From: Acidimicrobiales bacterium
GTDB lineage: Bacteria; Actinomycetota; Acidimicrobiia; Acidimicrobiales; Iamiaceae
Direction: 5' to 3'
DNA: 12,076 nucleotides
Assembly: GCA_020439605.1 (NCBI GenBank)
Contig: JAGQSI010000028.1
Span: 1 to 12,076 of the forward strand
The notes beneath the pieces are model-generated. The model did not search any database. It saw only the letters and a program-made list of their open reading frames with translations, and was not told the origin of the DNA. Of this stretch, positions 6,720 to 12,076 are shown in pieces; the stretch's first letter is position 1, and the number at the start of each line of letters is the position of its first letter. The translations under genes and the position numbers were made by a program.

Positions 6720-7589
6720 ATGGAGCAAACGAGCGACCCAAATCGCACCATCACCACTCGTCGGATTTCGTTCGAACCATCCCTCGAAGGCCTCCCCAAA
6801 CTCTTCGCAACCGATGAGGACCTCATCCGTTCTCACCTTGTTGCCGTGTTGACTTCGCTGTTCCCCGATGGAGAGGACTTCTTCGTTGCGGCAGTTCGCC
6901 ACTACCGAGACCGAATCACAGATCCGGTCCTGAAGAAGCAGGTAGCTGGCTTCATCGGCCAAGAAGCCATCCACGGACGTGAGCATCGAGTACTCAACAA
7001 CGCCCTCGCAGATCTGGGTTACCCGACACACCGCATCGAGAAAATGACAGCGTGGGGACTGGGCATGCGACTTCGCAAAGCACCCCCCATCACCAACCTG
7101 GCGCTCACCGCCGCACTCGAGCACTACACCGCCACTCTCGCAGAGTTGCTGCTTACCTCGGACCTCGAGAAGGAGTTCTCCCACGAAGGAATCCGTGACG
7201 TGTTCCTATGGCACGCGCTGGAGGAGTCCGAGCACAAGGCAGTGGCCTTCGACGTATACAGGGCGGTGGGTGGATCCGAGCGTATGAGGATCTGGACCAT
7301 GAAGGTCCTACGGCCTGGTTTCGCGATCTTCCTCGCAATCCACGTCCTCGTATCGATTCTCTCCACCCCCGAGGGTCGCAAGCGCGGAGCACTGCGCAAG
7401 AGCTGGAGGTCTTTCAAGCAATCCGAGATTGTTTCCAAGGACGTTTGGTCAAGGCTCAAGGAATACGACCGCCGAGGCTTCCACCCCAACGACCGTGACA
7501 CCACAGAACTAGAAGCCAAGTGGCGTGGCATCCTCTTTGGCGAAGAAGGCACCCTGAACGAACTACTAGTTACCAAGGCTGCAGCATGA
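6720..7589 (+). CDS. PF10118-like 'predicted metal-dependent hydrolase' (ferritin-like helical protein)
   Basis: 289 aa resembling the actinobacterial and proteobacterial family annotated as metal-dependent hydrolase (PF10118), whose reaction is not established. Mostly helical. Possible metal ligands are two ExxH pairs, E82-x-x-H85 in QEAIHGREH and E169-x-x-H172 in EESEHK, with E134-H135 in ALEHY between them. This spacing resembles di-iron ferritin-like proteins (inference). Residues about 197-214 (PGFAIFLAIHVLVSIL) are strongly hydrophobic and may touch the membrane. The ATG at 6720 is the only reasonable start and appears leaderless. The gene is first in a probable operon; its stop overlaps the monooxygenase start by 4 nt (ATGA), so the two products are probably made in coupled amounts and may act on the same substrate. 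Confidence 0.8.
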   Translation: MEQTSDPNRTITTRRISFEPSLEGLPKLFATDEDLIRSHLVAVLTSLFPDGEDFFVAAVRHYRDRITDPVLKKQVAGFIGQEAIHGREHRVLNNALADLGYPTHRIEKMTAWGLGMRLRKAPPITNLALTAALEHYTATLAELLLTSDLEKEFSHEGIRDVFLWHALEESEHKAVAFDVYRAVGGSERMRIWTMKVLRPGFAIFLAIHVLVSILSTPEGRKRGALRKSWRSFKQSEIVSKDVWSRLKEYDRRGFHPNDRDTTELEAKWRGILFGEEGTLNELLVTKAAA

Positions 7590-9139
7590 CTAGCCCAGAA
7601 CTCGAGCACCTCGATGTGATGATTGTTGGCGCAGGTATCTCCGGTATCGCCGCTGGCCACCACATCAAAACAACCTGCCCATGGGCGAGTTTCGCCATTT
7701 TCGAAGCTCGCGAAACAATGGGCGGCACCTGGGATCTGTTCAAATACCCAGGCATCCGTTCTGACTCGGACATGTTCACCCTGGGCTTCTCGTTTCGCCC
7801 GTGGGACGGGGAACAGGCAATCGCAGACGGTGCCGAGATTCTGCGCTACCTGAAGGAGACAGCAACCGCTGAGGGCTTGGACGAAAAGATCCGCTATCAG
7901 CACAAGATCGTCAACGCATCATGGTCCAGCGATGACGCACTGTGGCACGTGACTGCACAACGTGGCGACACCGGCGAAACGATTCAACTCACCACGAACT
8001 TCCTTTTCGCCTGTTCCGGTTACTACCGCTACGACAGCGGCTACCTACCCGACTTTCAAGGGATCAAGGACTTTGAAGGAGAGGTCATCCATCCCCAGTT
8101 CTGGCCTGAGGACTTCGATTTCACAGACAAGGAGGTCGTTGTAATCGGCAGTGGCGCAACGGCCATAACCCTCGTCCCTTCGCTTTCGCCTAAGGCGGGG
8201 CATGTAACGATGCTCCAGCGTTCTCCCACATACATGGTGACGCTTCCCAAGGTGGATCCAATCGCCAACTTCTTGCGCAAAGTGCTTCCGACCAAGGTCT
8301 CCGGCGGGCTCATGCGCTGGCAACGCGCCTTGTTCACCCAAGGCTTCTATCGCTTGAGCCGCAGCCAACCGGAGTTCATGAGAAGGGTTCTTCGCAAGGG
8401 CGTGGCCGCGCAACTGCCGAAGGACTACGACACAGATACCCACTTCAACCCGCACTACAAGCCCTGGGACCAGCGCGTCTGCATGGTCACAGATGGCGAC
8501 ATGTTCCGTGAGATCCGCCAAGGTCGTGCATCTGTGGTGACAGATCACATCGAGACCTTCGACAAGACCGGTATCAAGCTGGCGTCTGGCGATCATCTAG
8601 ACGCTGACGTGGTGATAACCGCAACAGGGCTGAGCCTGCTGTTCCTGGGCGGGATCGAAGTCGAAGTTGACGGTGAAAAAGTTGAACCGGCCGACAAGCT
8701 TTCCTACAAGGGCATGATGCTTGAGGATGTGCCGAATCTCGCCATAGCTCTCGGCTACACAAATGCTTCCTGGACTCTCAAGGCAGAACTCACCTGCGAT
8801 GCGGTCGCGCGCATTCTCAACCACATGAGACGCGTCGGCATGCGCCAGGCAACACCGGTTGATGTTGAAGGCAACTCTGCAACCAACGATTCCGTCTTTG
8901 ACCTGCAATCTGGCTATGTCCAGCGAGCGGCCTCGCTACTACCGAAGCAGGGCAAGGTGTTCCCGTGGCAGGTACATCAGTCCTACGTGAAGGACTACAT
9001 GGCGATGAAGAAGAAGCCAATCGTCGATGGGGTCATGCAGTTCACCAACCCATCGCCGCTCAGGGGCAAGACCCAAGCGAAATCCGAGGCCACCGATTCC
9101 GCCCTCGACGAGCGGTCTCTAGCCACTAATTCGGACTGA
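7586..9139 (+). CDS. EthA-like flavin-dependent (Baeyer-Villiger) monooxygenase
   Basis: FAD- and NADPH-dependent class B monooxygenase. It inserts oxygen into ketones to make esters or lactones, or oxidises sulfur compounds; M. tuberculosis EthA activates ethionamide. The FAD Rossmann motif GAGISG is at 15-20. The EthA-like block GGTWDLFKYPGIRSDSDM follows at about 46-63. The type I fingerprint FxGxxxHxxxWP is exact at F163-P174. The NADPH Rossmann motif GSGATA is at 188-193. The late ATG motif is in TATGLSLLFLGG. Length 517 aa is slightly longer than EthA (about 489), with a hydrophilic C-terminal tail. The start ATG at 7586 overlaps the preceding stop; a longer upstream frame from 7520 only runs inside the previous gene. 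Resemblance to EthA is strong by recall. Substrate unknown; gene symbol withheld because orthology is unproven. Confidence 0.93.
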   Translation: MTSPELEHLDVMIVGAGISGIAAGHHIKTTCPWASFAIFEARETMGGTWDLFKYPGIRSDSDMFTLGFSFRPWDGEQAIADGAEILRYLKETATAEGLDEKIRYQHKIVNASWSSDDALWHVTAQRGDTGETIQLTTNFLFACSGYYRYDSGYLPDFQGIKDFEGEVIHPQFWPEDFDFTDKEVVVIGSGATAITLVPSLSPKAGHVTMLQRSPTYMVTLPKVDPIANFLRKVLPTKVSGGLMRWQRALFTQGFYRLSRSQPEFMRRVLRKGVAAQLPKDYDTDTHFNPHYKPWDQRVCMVTDGDMFREIRQGRASVVTDHIETFDKTGIKLASGDHLDADVVITATGLSLLFLGGIEVEVDGEKVEPADKLSYKGMMLEDVPNLAIALGYTNASWTLKAELTCDAVARILNHMRRVGMRQATPVDVEGNSATNDSVFDLQSGYVQRAASLLPKQGKVFPWQVHQSYVKDYMAMKKKPIVDGVMQFTNPSPLRGKTQAKSEATDSALDERSLATNSD

Positions 9140-9164
9140 CGAACCCATCAAATAGCTCAGGGCG

Positions 9165-9210
9165 AGCGGGCATCGTTTTATGGCACTACCGTCATGAAGC
9201 GATGCCCGCT
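9165..9210. repeat. 11-bp perfect inverted repeat around the hydrolase start codon
   Basis: AGCGGGCATCG (9165-9175) is the exact reverse complement of CGATGCCCGCT (9200-9210), with a 24-nt spacer. The right arm contains the hydrolase ATG (9202-9204). In a transcript reading through from the monooxygenase, the stem would bury the start codon. If transcription started inside the spacer, the left arm would be missing and the start would be free. There is no T-run, so it is not a typical terminator. Confidence 0.7.
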
Positions 9211-9936
9211 GTCTTTGTCCACGGAGTTCCAGAAACAGCCGATGTCTGGGATTCGCTGATCGCTGAACTTGAGCGCACCGATGTGGTGGCTCTGGCCCTT
9301 CCCGGTTTTGGCCGTCCTGTTCCTGAGGGTTTCAACCCCGATATGGAGACCTATGCCTCCTGGTTGGCCGAGGAGATATCAGGTTTCGATGAAGTTGACC
9401 TTGTAACCCACGACTGGGGCGCTCTGTTGGCGCTGCGAGTTCTTGGGGATCGCCCGTCCAACGTTCGCAGCTGGGTAGCTGATCTCGGGGACCTGGGCGA
9501 TGATTTCCGCTGGCACGACACGGCACGGGGATGGCAGAGCGAAGGCACCGGCGAAGAAATGATGAGTGGGCTGATGGCGGCGAGCAACGAAGATCGAGCC
9601 GCTGTACTTGAAGCGGTAGGGGTCCCTGCCTCACATTCGGAGGACATGGCCGAAGCCTTTGACGAAACCATGGCTGCAGCCATACTCACCCTCTATCGCT
9701 CTGCCACCGAGATCGGTAAGCAGTGGGACCCATGTATCGCCAGGATCGCTGCTCCTGGCCTGCTGATCGAGTCCCACCTGGATCCCTTCCGATCCTCCCG
9801 GCGAGTAGGACGCCTCGCTGAACGAACTGGCGCACAGGTGGCTGCACTGCCCAACTCAGGTCACTTCTGGATGCTCGATGACGCGCCGGGCGCGGCGCGA
9901 GCCATATCGACTTTCTGGACGGACCTGGAGGCCTGA
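9202..9936 (+). CDS. alpha/beta-hydrolase with Asp nucleophile (epoxide hydrolase/dehalogenase-like)
   Basis: 244 aa, a compact alpha/beta-hydrolase fold. The oxyanion-hole motif HGVPE (7-11) follows the first strand directly. The nucleophile elbow is THDWGA with Asp71 where esterases have Ser. The acid is probably Asp194 in IESHLDPF, and the base His221 in SGHFWMLD. An Asp nucleophile after His and before Trp-Gly is typical of epoxide hydrolases and haloalkane dehalogenases. HGxPE favours the epoxide hydrolase side, since dehalogenases usually have Asn after HG. A cap-domain Tyr (about 165, LTLYRS) might donate a proton. The start at 9202 is the only in-frame ATG; the upstream ATGs at 9180 and 9194 are in other frames. 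It lies 62 nt after the monooxygenase gene, and the inverted repeat at 9165-9210 covers its start. It may hydrolyse a downstream product, but ester cleavage by a Ser mechanism is excluded. Confidence 0.88.
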   Translation: MPAVFVHGVPETADVWDSLIAELERTDVVALALPGFGRPVPEGFNPDMETYASWLAEEISGFDEVDLVTHDWGALLALRVLGDRPSNVRSWVADLGDLGDDFRWHDTARGWQSEGTGEEMMSGLMAASNEDRAAVLEAVGVPASHSEDMAEAFDETMAAAILTLYRSATEIGKQWDPCIARIAAPGLLIESHLDPFRSSRRVGRLAERTGAQVAALPNSGHFWMLDDAPGAARAISTFWTDLEA

Positions 9937-9937
9937 A

Positions 9938-11188
9938 TCAGGACCCAGATGGCGGCTTGGGCTCACGTGGCAGGCCCAGGAACTTCTCGCCAACGATGTT
10001 GCGCTGAATCTCTGCGGTGCCGCCCCAGATGGTCTCAGAACGACTGAAGAAGAACGACGAAACCATCGGGCTCGGCTTATAGCTATCGCGACCCTTTGCC
10101 CTCATGACCGCGGGCCATGCCCCCGATTCTGGGCCGACGTCTACGAGCATTGACGCTGTACTAAAGATGTCGAGCGCAAGTTCCAGCGCATCGCGGTGCA
10201 TCTCGGACCAGAACATCTTGTTGGTAAGTCCAAGGGCAATGACTCCCATGTCCTTGGTGCCATTGAGGGTCTGGGTCAGGCTACGTAGACCGTTGATTCG
10301 AAGAATCTGGATCTTGGTGTAGTAGCGGGCCAGACCTTGGCGAATGATCGGATCGTTGATCCTGCCATTTCTCGTGGCCTCTGCCACCATGAGGTCATAT
10401 TCCTGAGCGAATCGGCGATAGCCGGTAGTGGCCGACATGCCGCGCTCATGGCTGAGCGTCGAGTTGGCCACCTTCCACCCGTCGTTCAAGCCGCCGACAA
10501 CATTGTCCTTCGGGCACCTTGCATCGGTAAAGAAGACCTCGTTGAACTCCGCTGTACCGTCGGGCTGAACAATGCCTCGGACCTCGATACCGTCCTGATT
10601 CATCGGCACCAGGAGGTAGGAGATGCCCTTGTGCTTAGGGGCATCGGGGTCGGTTCGGGCCAACAAGAAGCAGTAGTCAGCAAACTGCGCTTGGGTGGTC
10701 CAGACCTTTTGTCCGTTGATCACCCACTCGTCGCCGTCCAGTACCGCTGAGGTTTTCAGCGATGCAAGGTCCGAGCCTGAATCTGGTTCTGAGAACCCCT
10801 GACACCACGACATCTCGCCCTTCATGATCTTTGGCAAGAAGTACTTCTTTTGTTCCTCGGTACCGTGTTGAAGAATCGTCGGGCCTACGAGGGTGTCACC
10901 AAAGAAGTCCGCTCGAAGAGGTGCCTTGGCTCGAGCGAACTCCTCAGCGAGGACCACGTTCTCCATCGTGGAAAGACCCTTTCCGCCGTACTCCTTTGGC
11001 CAAGATGCACATATCCATCCGCCGCCAAAAAGTTTCGCCGGCCAATTCTCGTTGAATGTCTTCTTCTGTTCGGGGGTCATCTCGAAACCCTCGTCAAACC
11101 ATCCCGCGGGGAGGTTGTCCTCCAGCCAGGCACGGATTTCGGTGCGGAACGTCTCAGCTTCGATCGGGTACGTGAGATCCATGGCCAT
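9938..11188 (-). CDS. acyl-CoA dehydrogenase (FadE family)
   Basis: FAD enzyme that introduces an alpha-beta double bond into an acyl-CoA, passing electrons to ETF. Length 416 aa is normal. The N-terminal helical domain covers about 1-120. The mid beta domain begins with the signature WCQGFSEPDSGSDLASLKT (128-146), and WVINGQKVWTTQAQFADY (155-172) is also typical. The C-terminal domain ends with IWGGTAEIQRNIVGEKFLGLPR (387-408). At the position where medium-chain enzymes carry the catalytic Glu (YEGT), this protein has Gly389 (WGGT). The base must be elsewhere or the specificity differs, as in several branched-chain or sterol-type FadE proteins. The start at 11188 (M-A-M-D-L) has an alternative Met two codons later; neither has a clear ribosome binding site. 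It converges with the hydrolase gene and diverges from the FrhB-like gene. Confidence 0.93.
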   Translation of the reverse strand: MAMDLTYPIEAETFRTEIRAWLEDNLPAGWFDEGFEMTPEQKKTFNENWPAKLFGGGWICASWPKEYGGKGLSTMENVVLAEEFARAKAPLRADFFGDTLVGPTILQHGTEEQKKYFLPKIMKGEMSWCQGFSEPDSGSDLASLKTSAVLDGDEWVINGQKVWTTQAQFADYCFLLARTDPDAPKHKGISYLLVPMNQDGIEVRGIVQPDGTAEFNEVFFTDARCPKDNVVGGLNDGWKVANSTLSHERGMSATTGYRRFAQEYDLMVAEATRNGRINDPIIRQGLARYYTKIQILRINGLRSLTQTLNGTKDMGVIALGLTNKMFWSEMHRDALELALDIFSTASMLVDVGPESGAWPAVMRAKGRDSYKPSPMVSSFFFSRSETIWGGTAEIQRNIVGEKFLGLPREPKPPSGS

Positions 11189-11190
11189 AT

Positions 11191-11214
11191 CTTGACCGGT
11201 GGGTCAAGGCCTTG
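11191..11214. promoter_or_regulatory. operator-like inverted repeat upstream of the acyl-CoA dehydrogenase gene
   Basis: CTTGACC (11191-11197), 4 nt, then GGTCAAG (11202-11208): perfect 7-bp arms. An overlapping 10-bp perfect palindrome CAAGGCCTTG (11205-11214) adds a third CTTG half-site. The first repeat begins 3 nt upstream of the dehydrogenase ATG. It could be a repressor operator, or in the leftward mRNA a hairpin abutting the start codon. TTGACC also resembles a -35 box, but I found no matching -10 box in either direction. Confidence 0.55.
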
Positions 11215-11313
11215 CCACCCGTTCTCAAAACAATCCCAGACCTGTCGTTGCCCCTCGAGCGAAAGCCAAATAGGAAGGGACTCAGCACGGTCGTGCAACC
11301 TACGATGCTCAAC
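11215..11313. other. divergent acyl-CoA dehydrogenase / FrhB-like intergenic region
   Basis: This stretch should hold the remaining promoter elements. GCACG-GT-CGTGC (11285-11296) is a short near-palindrome just before the FrhB-like start. TACGAT (11301-11306) fits a TANNNT -10 box whose start point would fall at about 11313, next to the ATG at 11314, suggesting another leaderless transcript. No good -35 box accompanies it. AGGAAGGG at 11272-11279 is too far from either ATG to act as a ribosome binding site. Confidence 0.35.
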
Positions 11314-12076
11314 ATGACTGTGAGCGAGGACACCACGGCCACTCCCCCAACCCCTGAACCTTGGTTCACCCGTGAAGAAGGCCGCTGGACCCATCAGTGG
11401 AAAGAACTTTATGAGGAGGTGGTAACCGCAGGGTTGTGCACCGGTTGTTCAGCCTGTGTCATTGCGTGTCCTCACGATGTTCTTGGCTATGAACACAAAG
11501 AAGGCGGCTACCGACCGTTCCATCTCGAAGAGGAACTTGGCGACAGCGACTGCGTACATGGACAAAAGGGCTGTACCTCATGTACCCGCGCCTGCCCGCG
11601 CTTTCGGGATTGGGAGCCCACAGCAGACGAGCACCTGTTTGGCCGCGTCCGCGAGACCGACGAACTCCACGGCATCACAGAGCAGGTTCTGCTTGTACGC
11701 GCCACAGACGATCACATCAATGAACTCGGCCAAGACGGCGGGCTGGTCTCAACAATTCTGATCTGGCTGCTTGAGGAGGGCTACACAGACGGCGCCCTCG
11801 TCAGCTACCTCGAAGGCGACGGATCAACCTGGCGGCCCAAGCCAGGTGTTGCCACCAACCGAGAAGAGGTCCTCGCTGCTGCCGGAAGCCGCTATACCTA
11901 CAGCGCCAATTGGCTTGCATATGACGAGGCCAAGGAGAGAGGTCTTGAGAACCTTGCTCTGGTGGGCATGGGCTGTCAGGTCTCCTCGCCTGCAGTCATG
12001 TGGTCACGCAAGATCGGCAAGGTCGGCAAGCCAATCAAGTTCAACATCGGCTTGTTGTGCTCCAAGACCTTTGATG
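11314..12076 (+). CDS. FrhB-like F420 oxidoreductase subunit with N-terminal 2x[4Fe-4S] ferredoxin domain (3' end cut by window)
   Basis: The frame is open from 11314 to the window end (254 codons, no stop). The first cluster motif is complete, C42-x2-C45-x2-C48-x3-C52-P. The second is C80-x6-C87-x2-C90-x3-C94-P. An FrhB_FdhB-type domain follows: DGGLVSTILIWLLEEG (about 141-156), GMGCQV (218-223, the equivalent of GTPCQV) and NIGLLCSKTFD (244-254, the equivalent of GLFC). This family moves electrons between Fe-S clusters and FAD/F420 in hydrogenases, formate dehydrogenases and related F420 oxidoreductases. With no hydrogenase gene in view, the partner is unknown. The ATG at 11305 is an in-frame alternative adding three residues, and GTG at 11320 is another. 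It is divergent from the acyl-CoA dehydrogenase gene, so F420H2- or ferredoxin-linked redox of an acyl-CoA or other intermediate is possible but speculative. Confidence 0.85.
   Translation, partial: MTVSEDTTATPPTPEPWFTREEGRWTHQWKELYEEVVTAGLCTGCSACVIACPHDVLGYEHKEGGYRPFHLEEELGDSDCVHGQKGCTSCTRACPRFRDWEPTADEHLFGRVRETDELHGITEQVLLVRATDDHINELGQDGGLVSTILIWLLEEGYTDGALVSYLEGDGSTWRPKPGVATNREEVLAAAGSRYTYSANWLAYDEAKERGLENLALVGMGCQVSSPAVMWSRKIGKVGKPIKFNIGLLCSKTFD

Noticed and set aside
7520..7585. Extended N-terminus of the monooxygenase from an ATG at 7520
   Set aside because: The extra 22 residues are Arg/Trp/His-rich and lie inside the preceding gene. The ATG at 7586 begins right before the conserved FAD strand and forms an ATGA overlap.
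7124..7903. Minus-strand 259-codon frame opposite PF10118 and the monooxygenase
   Set aside because: Antisense shadow spanning the junction of two well-supported coupled genes; the translation shows no recognisable motif.
11077..11394. Minus-strand frame over the divergent region between the acyl-CoA dehydrogenase and FrhB-like genes
   Set aside because: It overlaps both the dehydrogenase N-terminus and the ferredoxin-domain gene, and its translation has no family resemblance.

Overview
The window looks like chromosomal DNA of a moderately GC-rich actinobacterium. Possible placements are Acidimicrobiia or a mycobacterial relative; this is inferred from gene content, not from a marker gene. 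The strongest clue is the leftward block argS-lysA-hom-thrC, the same order as the Mycobacterium tuberculosis argS-lysA-thrA-thrC-thrB locus. The EthA-like monooxygenase, the acyl-CoA dehydrogenase and the F420-type FrhB-like protein also fit that phylum.

Left half (1-5720, minus strand): four tightly packed genes, argS, lysA, hom and thrC, with a 4-nt overlap, a 2-nt gap and a 1-nt gap, so almost certainly one operon. It couples arginyl-tRNA charging to the aspartate family of amino acids: lysA makes lysine, hom makes homoserine and thrC makes threonine. thrB would be expected just beyond the left edge. Facing away from argS is a tRNA-Arg(CCG) at 5921-5992.

Middle (6047-9936): an accessory oxidation cassette. 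A TetR-family repressor gene (minus) diverges from a ferritin-like PF10118-type protein, an EthA-like Baeyer-Villiger monooxygenase (4-nt ATGA overlap) and a small alpha/beta hydrolase with an Asp nucleophile (all plus). The 64-bp tetR/PF10118 intergenic region holds a 29-bp imperfect palindrome. Its dyad centre coincides with the overlapping -35 boxes of two divergent, leaderless or nearly leaderless promoters, so repression of both sides is a strong hypothesis. An 11-bp perfect inverted repeat frames the start codon of the hydrolase gene.

Right end (9938-12076): an acyl-CoA dehydrogenase gene (minus) converges on the hydrolase gene with one base between them. It diverges from a 3'-truncated gene for a protein with an N-terminal two-cluster ferredoxin domain and an FrhB-like F420 oxidoreductase domain. 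A 7-bp perfect inverted repeat sits immediately upstream of the dehydrogenase start codon.

Taken together, the right half looks like a regulated catabolic or detoxification module for a ketone-, thioamide- or lipid-like compound: monooxygenation, hydrolysis, then possibly acyl-CoA oxidation. The substrate cannot be read from the sequence. No transposon, CRISPR array or prophage gene was seen. The longest gene-free stretch is the 200 bp between argS and the tRNA.
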